A stretch of DNA of 64,000 bases, taken from contig JAVTVX010000035.1 in the NCBI GenBank assembly GCA_033439265.1, positions 10,442,001 through 10,506,000 of the forward strand, given 5' to 3'. Position numbers and translations under genes: made by a program. Source of the stretch: Dillenia suffruticosa. Taxonomy: Eukaryota; Streptophyta; Magnoliopsida; Dilleniales; Dilleniaceae. This document shows, piece by piece, positions 12,867 through 24,885 of the stretch. The first letter of the stretch is position 1, and every line of letters begins with the position of its first letter. The notes beneath the pieces are model-generated. The model saw only the letters and a list, made by a program, of their open reading frames with translations. It was not told the DNA's origin and made no database searches.

Positions 12867-15800
12867 CCGGTATGTTTTCAAAATGGCGAATGACTAAAAT
12901 TAGGAAACTCTGATACTGTTGCATGAGTTCGGGAGTTGTTAGTTTCCTGCAATTCGACATTTTGATTAACCTTCCACGAAGTTTTTGAGAGAGAGAGAGA
13001 GAGAGACAGGTTGGTTTTATGGTCCCCTTGTTTGAATAGTGGCACGATAGTAAAATTTTGGGAATTGATACTGTTGCAAGAGTTCTGCTTTCTTGCTTTC
13101 TCTAGTTGGTAGTTTCGAATTTGATAAATATTTAGGGAATTTATATCTGGGGTAGAATGCGTGAAAGGAAATGGGGTACTGCTGGAAGACGGTGGTGGAG
13201 TATATGATGGCAATCGGAATGTTCTGTTTGTCCCATCTATACAGGAATCCCGCTCTTGAATGACCAACTTAAAATTCCAACTTTTTCCAAAGTGCTCTCA
13301 AGTGAAGAATCATTTCCCCCAATAAGAGTTTCTAATGGCATAGACTATGGAGATCCCCTGCCTCCTCTTGGCATCTCCTTTTTGCCTCCTACAGACAAAT
13401 ATAAGTGAAAGTAAAATTTTTTATTTGCCAAATACATTAAAAGAAGGATACTGAGTGAATAAACTAATAAAGAAAAAGAAGCTGAGGATTTGAATTTACA
13501 AATGGGTTTCCTGACAAGATAGATAAGAAAAATGATAATATATTCAACGGAGGAATCAAGCACTAAGTGATACCAAAGATGCTGAAAAATTTTAATATTA
13601 AAATGTTTTAAAGTCTCCCGTTTTACATGCTCCAAACTTGTAAGTTTATCTTATGCTCAACCTTCGGACTTGTAAGGAACCATATTCTGTAGACTCGTTA
13701 TTAACCTGAAACTGACATAGGAAATCATCAGGCTATAACTGTATGTCGGGAGCACATGAAAGATGGATGAAGGGCCCTTCTGGGACTGTTTGGTAGTGGA
13801 GTACTAGGTGTCTATTCCCCCAACATATTATAATGGCACAAGAACTCGAAAATCAATCGAGTTCGGCACTGGTTAGATGCCAAGCTCCATCATGTTCTGC
13901 GCTTGGTTTTAGATGGCTAAAGGTTTTCTTCCCCTAAAATTTTGGCTTCGTATTTGTAAAAGAATTATATTTTCTGGTAAGCAAATGCTGTCCCTGATCA
14001 ATGTACTTACCTGCTACCACTTTAGATTTTCATACGTATAAGTTATAGGGTTTTGGACGAGAAATATACCCACATGATGCAAATGAAAATTTGCCTCAAG
14101 TAACTACTAGTCATTGATTCAAGGGTCTTATATTTTCCCCTAGTTGACTTATTTCGGACACATGATCTTCTCGAGTATTGCTAGATTTTGATTATGTTTA
14201 GTCTATTTTGGTCCAGCAATGTAATTCAATATAGGTGAATAAATGCCATTGGAATGTGGTCCTCAGACCTTTCTAGCAGCAATATTTTCTGCAATCTGCA
14301 CCTTGATGAGTTTCCCCATTGCATCTGAATCTTTTTCATCTTTTCTTCTTTTGGCTTTGTTTTCTCTGATGTAGACACATTATGTCCTTCTGCTCTGTTC
14401 CTTTAAAGAACAATTGCAACAACATGTTCGCGTCCATGCAATGGAAGCAGTAATGGCATGTTGGGACCTTGAGCAATCACTTAAGAGCTTAACAGGTAAT
14501 TCATTAATTTCTTATCCAGATAAATTTATTCTCATCTGTTAACTCGTAAGGACTTATTAGTGTTGTAGTTATCATAAGTTTGCCATATTATTTCTAAATG
14601 TGTCTGATCCAGTATTGATGAACTTCTCAATCTCAACTTACTAGTGTACTGCAATTCATGAAATGTATTGTTCTTGGACTTTAACTTGAACAACCTTTTG
14701 AGTCTTTAAGTGCAGTCCCTTTCCTTTTCTTCCAATTAGCTTTAATTCAGATTAGCAATTAAAGAAATTTAATTGTGATTGATCGAATATTTCTTCATAC
14801 TACATTGATTATTACAGTAAATATCTTTATGGATGAATTATAAAGCCATTAACAAATTCGGCACCATGGGTTGGAATAAGTTAATAGCTGGCCAGTAGAG
14901 TATGTCGCTGGCATATGTAGTCATGGTTGGAGCTGCATGTACTTGAGCAGGTTCAATTGACCCCAGTCAACTTTATAATAAAGCATGCAAATTTTTCTAT
15001 CTGCTTATTTCAGAGTTTTAATCTAAATCAAATTGACCCTACTAAAATTATTGAGAATAAGGACGGAGCCAAATTTGTGCCTGATTGCTTAAGCGCACAA
15101 GTTTGGGATGTCAATTTGGGGCAAAAATAAAATGGCAAAGATGTATGCATTTATTGTTTGAAATGTGGTAAAGTAATTTTAAAATTTTAGTCTCAAAAAT
15201 TTATTTCTAAATTTGTGCCAAATATATATTTGTTGGATAGCATCTCTCATTTCAAGTTCTGTAATGCATTGTTTTCCCCAAACAATATAATTTGAATTTA
15301 AGTTTATTTCAATTTTGATAAATTTACTAAGCCTGTTATGTGAATGTGTCTGGTCATTTTTATAAGTTAACATACTGCCCCCTCTAGAGAAAATTTTCTT
15401 GCTTTGGCTGTGTGGTGAAAAAATTATTGGCTTTCACTTGAGTGATTTGGACTTCAGGGTTTAGCTAAAATAGAGTTCTTCTCTGTTCTTTTTTTTTTTT
15501 TTATTCCTCGTTGTGGGGAGTGGGTTGATCAATTGACAGTAGTACACGACACAAAGGAACGTGAGGAATCCAAATGAATCTTAGCCATATGTTTATGTAG
15601 ACTAAATTAACTTCTGCATATTCTAACTCAGCCACATGAAATTCTTGATCTTGAATAATTTCTTTATGGATTTAATTGTATGAGAAGCTTTTGTATTGCT
15701 CATGTTGGAATCCAGCTGGCACTTCTATTCAATTCCATTTGAACATCTGATCTAATTTAGCCTATTTTGCCACATAAATATCATATATAGTAGAACCACA

Positions 15801-17517
15801 TGACATGTTTACATATATAAACATGAAAAAGACATGAATATTGTGGCACAATAAATATGTATAGAAGATTAATCTACACAATTATTTGATGATATGTGAA
15901 GTTTAAGCTATCAAACAGTTTTAGGAATTTCAATCAAATTTTTTGATTCCTAGGGTCCAGTCAAGCATGAATAAAGCACTGGAAAGAGATTTCAGTGTAT
16001 TGAGATGCTCAGTATGGTTGCGCCTTGTGCCAGCTGTCATTGCAAAGTGTTTGATATAGGTTGAAGGAGTCGATTTTGTACTTCTGAATTGTCCTTTCCA
16101 CTGCTACACTATAATTAGCTTCTCTAAGAGCAGTTTCTGTTTTTTGTCTATATATAACATTGTGGTAGTACTAATTGCTCGTCATTATCTTGTTAACACT
16201 ACTGTTTTGGAGTGGCACTTGTAAGCTTGCAAAAAAAGCTAAGTCGGTATATGTTCTTCATTGGTTGAGCAATTTGTCTGGTTAAGTCCATTAACAAGTA
16301 AGACCATGAAAAGCTAATGGGAGAGAGTAATGAATTCGTCGATAAATGGGTCATCATTTTTCTCTATAGTTGTATGCATGGATTTTTTTTTGGGGGGGCA
16401 CAATTGCATTATCTTCATTTTCTATTTTTATACCATATTTCAGTTTTAGTGGTAGTGGAAGAGAATGTTTAAAGAGAAAGAGCATCTATCTGATAATTTG
16501 TTTGTGGCTCAAATTTCTGAAAATTTGGGCTGGCCATTCATATGCAGATGTTATCCATAATGACTACTTGTGCTCCTACAAACGATCCTTTTTTATTCTT
16601 TGATGCTCTTTAATGAACTTTTTGCTTTTGACTTTGACTGAGTTTTTTTTGGGGGGGGGGGAATTTGGATAAGTCTAGGATTCCCACTTGCAGTTGGGTA
16701 ATAACTGTATAGAGATGATGCTCAGCCTTCTATGTTGGGCAAGCCCCTCTTCTTGGGTACCAATGTACGGTCCCTTATTTTTCTGGGAACAGATAAAAAG
16801 AATCCAATGCAAACTTGTTTGGACTAATTATGGAAAACGACCTTGATGACCAAGTTCAAATTATTTCCTATGATGTATGAGCAGGTGCTTCTCCTGGAGA
16901 AGGGACCGGTGCAACAATGTCAGATGACGAGGATGATCAAGTTGATAGTGACACCAATTTGTTTGATGGCTCTTTCGATGGGCCAGACAGCATGGGTTTT
17001 GGTCCTCTCATCCCGAGTGAAACTGAGAAGTCATTGATGGACCGCGTGAGACAAGAGTTAAAGCATGAACTCAAAAATGTAAGCAAGCATCGACTTTGTC
17101 AATCCAACCTTCCAACTTGCAGTGTGGCTTACAAGGTTTCTCTTTTGCAGGGTTACAAGGACAGGATTGTGGATATTAGAGAGGAAATTCTTCGAAAAAG
17201 AAGAGCTGGGAAACTTCCGGGTGACACTACCTCCGCACTGAAAGCTTGGTGGCAATCACATTCCAAGTGGCCATATCCAACAGTAAGTCTTCCATCATGG
17301 TTTTAGTTGTTAAGCAAATCCATATTTTTTCACTTGCACATTGATGAAGAACTGTTGATCCTCTAACATGTAACAGGAGGAAGACAAGGCACGATTAGTG
17401 CAGGAAACTGGATTGCAACTGAAGCAGATTAACAACTGGTTTATCAACCAAAGAAAAAGGAACTGGCATAGTAACCCTTCATCTTCTACTGCTCTCAAGA
17501 GCAAGCGGAAAAGGTAA
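11876..17517 (+). CDS. Class II KNOX (TALE homeobox) transcription factor, KNAT3/4/5-like
   Basis: Five coding exons: 11876-12400, 14375-14495, 16885-17078, 17151-17282 and 17377-17517, all with GT-AG introns and consistent phase, giving 370 residues. The N-terminus is Q/H/N-rich with a glycine run (about 89-100). KNOX1 spans about 107-157 ([20 protein letters not shown]) and KNOX2 about 171-215. An acidic MSDDEDDQ segment follows, then ELK (about 274-295) and a TALE homeodomain (about 296-356) with the PYP loop and [11 protein letters not shown] recognition helix. Class II KNOX proteins are nuclear DNA-binding factors that pair with BELL proteins and act in differentiation and secondary-wall control. 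The start matches the MAF-type N-terminus of this group. The protein ends KSKRKR and lacks the SNAG-type tail I expect from relatives; see findings. Confidence 0.95.
12440..12464. repeat. (CT)n in KNOX intron 1
   Basis: Short CT microsatellite preceded by a C run, 40 bp past the exon 1 donor. Read-through frames across the donor are artefacts. Confidence 0.9.
12819..12864. repeat. (GA)n in KNOX intron 1
   Basis: Nearly pure GA tract with one ACAG interruption. A second shorter GA run lies at about 12987-13006. Confidence 0.9.
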
Positions 17518-18034
17518 AAGGAATTTATCAACTTGCTCTCTCAACAGCATGATTTGATTCCTTTCTCAAGTTTTTGTCAATCATAATTTGGAAAAGAACT
17601 CGTGCAGATGAAAAAAATTGGGAAGAACTTCATGTAAATGAGAGTCAAGTTTCTTAAAACAAAAGCAGTCCATGATCTTTCTTGGACTCACTATGAAGTG
17701 CAAGGTTGTAAAATGTAAAAAAGAGAGTCTACGCATCAGAGGGGTCAATGCAGCGATTCTCGAGCACAGATTGATGGCTAATGCATGGAGGCGTGATATA
17801 CGTATTGCATCTATCCCATGACACATTCATTTTGGAGGTATAGTTTTATAGTTATATGAAAAATATAGAGTGGAAAGAAAATCCTTTGGAGACGGTTTAT
17901 ATTGTTATACGACTCAGGTTGGAACCCTGTAGATTTGGCCCTTCACTTTTCATATCCGTGAATAAGAGTTTCTATGGGTTGTCCATGTAACTTGAAAATC
18001 TCCGATAGTTCCACTTCTTGTTGTAGACTTGATT

Positions 18035-18035
<1 letters not shown>
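17518..18035 (+). other. Probable 3' UTR and flank of the KNOX gene
   Basis: Follows the TAA at 17515-17517. No strong polyadenylation signal can be assigned by eye. The frames on the minus strand here are antisense and unsupported. Confidence 0.45.

Positions 18036-18065
<30 letters not shown>
18036..18065. repeat. (GA)n microsatellite
   Basis: 30-bp GA tract downstream of the KNOX gene. Confidence 0.93.
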
Positions 18066-18068
<3 letters not shown>

Positions 18069-19551
18069 ATAACATTAGAAGAAGCATGTTAGCCCTTAAA
18101 ATTATGAATGTGAGAATTAATATATGGGACAAGCAACAGCCTTTTGCCTCTTAATAATGCTCGGTGTAAGTTTTATTCCCGGAGGGGGAGTTGGAGTTGG
18201 AGTTGGAGACGGAGTGGCGAGTGAGAATTGAGTTTCTAGAAATAAGTAACCTGGGCCTCGGCCGGCACAATATTGTTGTCAAACATGTTAAAGCAAATTT
18301 TAAGATCATTAATGGGTTAGTTTGATTTATTAAATGAATGAACTAAATTTGAGTACTTTTCAACTCGACTTCACCCTTTGCTCGCTATGCTTTTAATACA
18401 ATACATTACATTAGGAAAAGAAAAATCAATTAGACAGCAGCTATATGCTACAATCAATTTTGTTCACTTTCCCTCTCCGCACAAATAATCATGGAATGAT
18501 TCAAAGTTAGAACGATTAATTGTCGATTTTTTTTTTATTTTTATTTTGTAATATTGATATAATTTAGTTTTTTTATTTCCACCATTAGTATTTAAAATCA
18601 TATTCCAACTAATTCGGTTTAAGTATTTGCAGGGTTTTATTTAGGATATGATTCTCTCAACATAGTATTTTTCATTTCCAAATTTTGAAATCGAGACTTG
18701 ATTAGGAGATTTTATACCTTAAACGGAATTAATACCCTAAACGTAGGGGATTTAACACTTCATCCCATTATATCCATTGTCCGTTTGTACAGTGATATAA
18801 TTTATAATTTGTTTGTGTCTGCATTTGGTTCACAAGATATGATAATTTGAGGCATATCCACGAGTGGTTGGTTGGTAGTTTGTAGTGATCAAAATGTAGC
18901 AGAATGTTGCATTTTATATAAATCAAAAAAAGAATGTTCCATTTTATATATATTCAACGGTTTTGGGTCATTGTCATAGCTTGTTAGGCTTCTATCTTTC
19001 CGGGTGGTAGTCATCGAACCCATATTTTGACCTAATTCTTCTCTGTAAATAATTCCGCACACCCCCGCCCCCCGCGGCCCCCCGTGGGGGGGGGGGGGTT
19101 GGTTGTTCACTTTCAGACGCCAAAACCGACCATACCTTATTTTCTCTGAAAGCCTATATCACAAATTATCACCGATAATTTGAAAGTCACTTGGGCTGGT
19201 GTGCTTTTGCATTTTGGTAAAAGGAGAAGAGATGTCACAATTGTCTGATATAAAAGGATAAAAGGAAAATCGTTATGGGGGGAATACACGAAAAAAAAAA
19301 AAGTTTTTTCATTCATATTGGATAATGTTATTTGATAAAATACAATTGATATTAACTGATACAGAATTTTGCACCTAGGACATGTGGATAGCGAGGAAAA
19401 TTTTAAAGAAAAAATTTTCAAAATGTAATATTTCATGAAATAAATATTACTATTGTAATATTTTTGTTTTTGCTTTTTTTTTTTTGAGCAGTCAATAAAT
19501 GTAGCATTTGATAGAGTGTAAAAGATTAGAGGGAAGTTATTAAGTAACAAA
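18066..19551. other. Intergenic region with a C-run/G-run block
   Basis: No gene seen. Contains a short (GGAGTT)n at about 18186-18208 and, at 19061-19098, a C-rich tract followed after a few bases by an uninterrupted G run, able to form a hairpin or quadruplex. Confidence 0.6.
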
Positions 19552-20290
19552 ATCAATTTAATTCATATTTTCTCGTATATATGGATTTGAAATTTTTTTC
19601 TCCAAAAATAGTTTTTCTTTCTCAAAAGATAAATATATTAATTTTCTATCTCTAAAAAAATCAACTCAATTCAGATTTTCTATCTAAATACATTAATTTA
19701 AAGTTTTTTCTTTCTAAAATATCACATTAGTTTTTCTATTTTTAAAAATAAGGACATTAACATTCTCCTTCTAAAAAGCTCAATTTAATTCACATTTTTC
19801 TCTTTAAATACAATGACTTTAAGTTTTCTTTCACTAAAAATATTGAATTTAGGTTTTTTATCTCTAAAATTAAACATATTAATTCTCTTTATTTGAAAAT
19901 ATCAATTTAATTCAAAATTCTCCCTCTAAAGACATTGATTTTAAGTTTTCTCATTAAAAATATCAAATATAATTTTTCACTCTAAAAATAATTACATTAA
20001 TATTTTCCTCATCAAAAAATAATTTAAAATTTTTTATTCTTTAAATTAATTGATTCTTAATTTTTCCTATATAAAAAAAACTAAATTTAATTTTTCTTAC
20101 TCTAAAACTAAAGATATTAGTTTTCTCCGAAAAAAATCAATTCAATTCATATTTTCTCTCTTTAAATACATTTGTTTTGAGTTTTCTCTCCATAATAAAA
20201 CTAAGGATATTAATTTTCTCTTTTTAAAAAATGAAATCATTTTAAGTTTTCTTTTTGTAAAAAAAAAATTGTGGGAATTAAAATTTTCTT
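19552..20290. repeat. Degenerate AT-rich tandem array, unit ~120 bp, about six copies
   Basis: A TTAA-TTTTCT motif recurs at 19638, 19757, 19879, 19997, 20117 and 20210 (spacings 119, 122, 118, 120, 93). Between these, the same order of sub-motifs repeats: CAATTTAATTCA-TTTTCT, then TAAATACATT, then TTTAAGTTTTCT, then TCTCTAAAA-TAA. The copies are strongly diverged. The open frames overlapping it (20050-20463 and its antisense) are by-products. Confidence 0.8.
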
Positions 20291-20431
20291 CCCACCATGA
20301 TTTTTCTTTTTCGTTTTTGAGGAGGAGAGTTGGTACTCCACACCTAGTTTGCACGGAAATGGAAAAACGAAAACGAAAAAAAAAAACACCACTTTGTAAA
20401 AATAGAGGAAATGAAAACTTGAACGTATGTG

Positions 20432-20634
20432 TAAATATGAAAAATATAAAAATTTTTATATAAATATTAATTATTTTATGACAATAATAAAATAGTTATC
20501 TTTTATAATATATTAACCATAAAACAAATAATATAAAAAATAAAAATATAATTAAATAAATAAATAATTTATTAAATACGAAAAAATATATATAAATATA
20601 GAAAATATAAGTATTTTTATATAAATATTAATTA
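20432..20634. repeat. Pair of ~43-bp direct repeats, 160 bp apart
   Basis: The motif AAATAT-AAAATATAA-TTTTTATATAAATATTAATTA occurs at about 20432-20474 and 20592-20634, in extremely AT-rich DNA. Confidence 0.6.
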
Positions 20635-20639
20635 ATTTA

Positions 20640-22373
20640 ACATATTAAAATATTTTAAAAATAAAATAAAGAAACATTAGTGTTGAAAAATTTTCATGCA
20701 TTATAACCCTAAGCATCCTCAAAGAAGGGGAAAATTTTAAGGGGTAATTACTTTTTACCTTTCCACTCGTACCCACAAACACAAGTCCTTAGGATGGGGA
20801 ACTGCATATGGTTAGTCGAAACTAATATATTAATTTTTGTTAATAGACACGGTTATTGAATTTTGACATATGACTATCAAATATCGGACTTGGCCTTTGC
20901 TCCGATATATATTTACAAGTTATTCTTAGGACAAATAGTACAAGCTATCAAGTGTACATTGCTGGGAATTTTTAAGGCCTTCGAAGAATGAAATGTATGA
21001 AAGGGTTTACACGTGAAACAGTTACTGTTTTTAAGAAAATTATGCTTACATTATGTTGTTAGTTGGGTTGATTGCAAATTCCTTCAGGATATACAAGTCG
21101 AACAGAAGTTTGAGACAGTAAAATTTCAAACTTCTCCTAAGAACGAAATAGAGCCTTTTTTTTCAATAAAACGAAGACTGCCAATGATTAAAAAACATAA
21201 GAAGTTTTTTCAATGGTGTGAATGAGTATTTATAGAAAATGAAGGTATGCCATTATTGAATATCCTTTCATTTAAAGGACACAACGGATACATCCTTTTG
21301 ATTAAAAAAATAACTGTTTATCCAAAAGGCATTATTTGGTTATTAAAAAGTGATATTTTAATAAAAGATATCAATTTATTTAATTTTTAAAATTGTGTCT
21401 TTTGAATAAAATTAAATAACGAATTTATTTAATTTTCTAAAGTCCAAGTGCCTTGACCTTTAAATAATTAATTAATTAATTATCTAATTTTTTTCAAGGA
21501 TCATTTTATGAAAATTTCATTTTTTCCTCCGACACATCTTTTTAACCAAATTTAAATAGTTTCAAATTTGATAAATTATAAACCCATCAAATTTTCTTTA
21601 CCTTTTCAATACGGAACAAATGCACTAATTTAACATGTTCCTATGCCATCTCGAACCTTTTCTTCCATCTATCCTCTCCGATCTTCGATCAAACTTGCGT
21701 GTGTGTGTGTGTGTGTGTGTGTAACCCTTCGATAATTTAGATAGTGGAATGAAATATTTATTCATATTATTTTTCCAATTATGGAAGTTATGTTTATGAA
21801 TTGTAGTCACTAATTTTTTTTTTTCGTTAGTACGTCCATAGATTTAATATTACATAATATGAATAATTCTGTCATATAATCATTAAATAAATAAAAATTA
21901 TTAAAATTCGAATTTATTCTCTCAAAAAAGTTATACCAAGTACACAACCGTGTCTTGTGGTTTGTAAATAGAGGACCACATGTACCTTTGAATATACAAT
22001 TTTGTCTCCCTTCCTCCACCATATTTCTTCATTTACGAGTATCTTGGAAAGCTTTGAAGGAAATGCACAGTTTTGCTATTGTCAATTTTATTAGTGGTGT
22101 TGTATTTTGGGACATGATCTGCAAACTTATTTCAAAGATAGATATTATCTCAAGAGAAATGCTTATTTCATCAAAATAGCCGTTGAACTTGTTCTTGCGG
22201 CACCACCACCTCAATAAATGTAACTTGTATAACCAAACAAGTAGGAAGGGGTAATAAGAGAGTCATCTCACACACCCATTCATACAGTAACAGAGTAAAA
22301 GGAAACTCAGTTTAATTCTACCACTATTTCCCTTCAACCCAAGTTCTCTAACCTCATCATACCCATCGTCTTC
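20640..22373. other. AT-rich intergenic region
   Basis: No gene seen. A (GT)n tract lies at 21699-21722. The last ~170 bases (about 22200-22373) may belong to the 3' flank or LTR of the decayed copia fragment that follows. Confidence 0.55.
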
Positions 22374-22570
22374 TTAAAACTTCAAGAGGACAATAGCTTT
22401 GAACTGTTTCATGAAAATATCTGCAACTTCATTTTGTGATGAACAAAAATGTAACTTAATTTTTTGATCTTCCACCAAATCAAGAATTTTGTGATATTTG
22501 ATTTCAATGTGATTGTTATGACCATTAAAAACCTTACCTTGTTCTTTTGACAAAAGCAATTGCAGTTTTG
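22374..22570 (-). pseudogene. Copia RNase H C-terminal remnant
   Basis: Minus-strand translation gives NGHNNHIEIKYHKILDLVE, then DQKIKLHFCSS and NEVADIFMK, matching the conserved end of copia RNase H (HIDIKYH...VADIFTK). Just upstream the frame is broken: the expected SAIAIAKN motif is only visible after a shift. No partner domains were found next to it, so it is a decayed fragment. Confidence 0.75.
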
Positions 22571-23242
22571 CTATGACAAACAATTTTGACTGGCTTGTCT
22601 TGTTGGTGTCGCGCCTCGGAAAGCATTCTTTTTTAGCTAAAGCGCGTGTAGCCCTACTTGTCGCCACAATATTTTTTGCTTCTACAGTGGATTTTCCGTA
22701 AACACTCGTGGAGTTAAGACGGAAGAAAAATGTTTACAAATCTCCATAAACCCACTAATAAAGATATATTTTTTTATTATATGGAGATTCAAATTTGAGA
22801 TTATCAGATTGAGAGATAAGAATTATGATTATTAGATATTATCCCTTTAAGGATACCGATAAAGATACCGCCAACACCTTAAACAATGTTCGGCCTACTA
22901 GCTATCAAATAGATTGTTGCATCAACGAGATCACCACCGTTGGAAGTTAAACCAAGTTTACTTTATTAATTAAAAGTTAATTCTTTATCGGTTATTATAG
23001 GATGGATGTTTGTATGGGATAACACCCGTACTAAAAACCTATTTGCCTCAGCCAAATGTCGTTTCATTTCTAATCCCCCCCCCCCCCCCCCAAAAAGAAA
23101 AGAAAAGAAAAGAAAAGGAAACTTCTCGGTGGCATGCCTCAGGGTTTGGCAGCTGTTTCGGAGAGTCCAAAAAAAAAAAAAAATTACTGTTGCCTTCTAC
23201 CTTTTTAATTTCTCTTTAATTATTTTTTCTATTGCTCACATC

Positions 23243-23440
23243 TGGAATCAGAGCCACCATAATAAAAAAGATGGTGGTAGAGATTCAACATATACATTTC
23301 TCATCATCAAGTTTGATGGGAAAAATAATTTTGAAGAATACAGAATGAGACTGCAAAAATTCTTCGACGATGTGGGAAGAGAATAGAGGCTTGTTGAACC
23401 CGAAAGTATGGAGAGGTTGATATGAGAACAGAAGAAATAA
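23243..23440 (+). pseudogene. Decayed copia primer site and gag start
   Basis: TGGAATCAGAGCC at 23243-23255 is a near match to an initiator-tRNA-Met primer site. About 50 bp later a frame reads KFDGKNNFEEYRMRLQKFF, like the TNT1-type gag N-terminus, and stops at TAG after about 30 residues; a further gag-like LVEPESMERL follows with stops. Upstream DNA (about 22700-23240, with a C run at 23077-23090 and an A run at 23170-23183) may hold its LTR, but I could not delimit it. Confidence 0.5.
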
Positions 23441-23632
23441 ATAGATAAAAGCTAGTTGCAAGAATGATGGGGTTTTTCACTATATGTGTGAATATATTAC
23501 ATCATCGGTCTACCAAAAAATTTATAATGTCAAGTATAGGATATTTTGCTTAATTAAATCCTATCAGGGTATAAGGAGGGTAAATGGGTGTGATTATAGA
23601 TGTTAAGACCACTGTCACAAGATATTATATTA

Positions 23633-23840
23633 TAAAAATATTTGATTTTGTTAAAATATCATGTATCAAATTTTGAGAATATTTAATTTTATTTATTTTT
23701 ATATTTACAATAATTATTTTTATATTTGTAACAATTTATTTTCTCTATAAATCCAATATATTGTAATATTTCATTGAAATTATAGATTATTGGGGTTTTT
23801 ATTCTTTTATTGCTCTCTATATTTAATATGATATTAAAGT
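23633..23840 (+). repeat. LTR-like degenerate repeat, first copy
   Basis: About 200 bp similar to 24190-24410: both begin AAATATTTGATTTTGTTA-AATAT and share GTAACAAT-ATTTTCT-TATAAAT-CAATATATT-TAATATTT. The first copy ends near TTTAATATGATATTAAAG, which resembles an LTR end plus a mutated primer site. Confidence 0.45.
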
Positions 23841-24079
23841 TATATTCAAATATTTTTAAATATTTTCTAATAAAATCAAAATGGCTTGTTTGGGACAATT
23901 GCTACTAGACCGAAAAAATCTCCTATGCATTCTCATGTGCCGCCTGAAATCGTCGTTTTGACTCTGTTATTCAAAGGTTGAAAATGATTCAAAATGGCAT
24001 GGTTTTGATCCTTTACTTTCTCTCGATCTATATCACGTGTCCTTTTTTGATTAGTTATATATTGTCCGATCAACGTGTC

Positions 24080-24161
<82 letters not shown>

Positions 24162-24162
24162 G
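24080..24162. repeat. (AC)n followed by (AT)n microsatellite
   Basis: AC dinucleotides about 24080-24145 pass directly into AT dinucleotides to about 24162. Confidence 0.97.
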
Positions 24163-24189
24163 TCTCTTTTAAATTTAAATGATCTTCGA

Positions 24190-24410
24190 AAATATTTGAT
24201 TTTGTTAGAATATATTATATATTAAAATCTAATCAATTATTTATTTAATTTTAATAATATTTTATTTTATTTGTCTTCATAATTAAAACAATTGTTTTTG
24301 TATATGTAACAATAGATTTTCTATGTAAATTTAATATATTATAATATTTTATTAAAATAATTGATAGTTAGGCTTCATGTTTTCTATTATTAATACCACG
24401 TTATGATCTT
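24190..24410 (+). repeat. LTR-like degenerate repeat, second copy
   Basis: Partner of 23633-23840 in the same orientation. It ends near TTATTAATACCACGTTATGATC. No TSD could be fixed. Confidence 0.4.
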
Positions 24411-24423
24411 TTATAAGAAGAGA

Positions 24424-24515
24424 AGATTAGAGGTCAATGACATGCGAGCCGAGGGTGAAAAGATTTTCGAGATCCAAGTTATAGAAAAAAATTCTTGATT
24501 TGATTATGTAGTAGC
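24424..24515 (+). pseudogene. Possible coding remnant, left part, split by the copia insertion
   Basis: One frame across the insertion point reads MRAEGEKIFEIQVIEKNS, stop, FDYVVA, then continues at 30773 after removal of the element and one TSD copy. It is interrupted by TGA and TAG codons. The family is not recognised. The charged, low-aromatic composition could be coiled coil. Confidence 0.25.
24511..24515. repeat. Left 5-bp TSD (GTAGC) of the copia element
   Basis: Identical to 30768-30772. Confidence 0.93.
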
Positions 24516-24871
24516 TGTAAGAACAGGAGGGTGGCCCATCACCCTCCATGTCTGCAAAACCATCCCTGAAAATAAGGGATTTCACTCATCAAAGGGGTAA
24601 CCAAGTATGGACCTCAATAATGGTTGTTGATGGCACAACCATTATAAATAGGGGCAACCATAGCAAGGGTCTCTAAACTCAATTCATTAGTCTCACACAC
24701 CATCTAGAGAGAGAATTGAGAGCTTGGAAGGCTTCTTGCACGTCCAAAGGTGCTGCCAAAGGGAGTTCAGACTCGCCGGAATCCATGGCTGGAGGTACAC
24801 TTGCTTCCGCTTGTTCTATGGTTCAATTTTACTTTTAAATTCATGTATTAGACTTGCATGGATGTTTTACA
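24516..24871 (+). repeat. 5' LTR of the copia element
   Basis: TG...CA termini. Carries a TATA box TATAAATA (24643-24650) whose left edge overlaps an 11-bp inverted repeat (24617-24627 and 24635-24645). Confidence 0.95.
24643..24650 (+). promoter_or_regulatory. LTR TATA box
   Basis: TATAAATA, also present at 30539-30546 in the 3' LTR. It is the best candidate core promoter for the element's RNA. Confidence 0.7.
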
Positions 24872-24873
24872 TT

Positions 24874-24885
24874 TGGTATCAGAGC
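24874..24885 (+). other. Primer binding site, initiator tRNA-Met
   Basis: TGGTATCAGAGC, the standard plant copia primer site, 2 bp inside the 5' LTR. Confidence 0.93.

Noticed and set aside
19552..20290. CRISPR-like array
   Set aside because: The repeats are diverged and ~120 bp long with no constant short repeat plus unique spacers, and the DNA is plant nuclear.
20050..20463. 137-codon frame over the AT-rich tandem array
   Set aside because: Rich in F, K, S and I because of T/A bias; the frame follows the repeat, with no domain.
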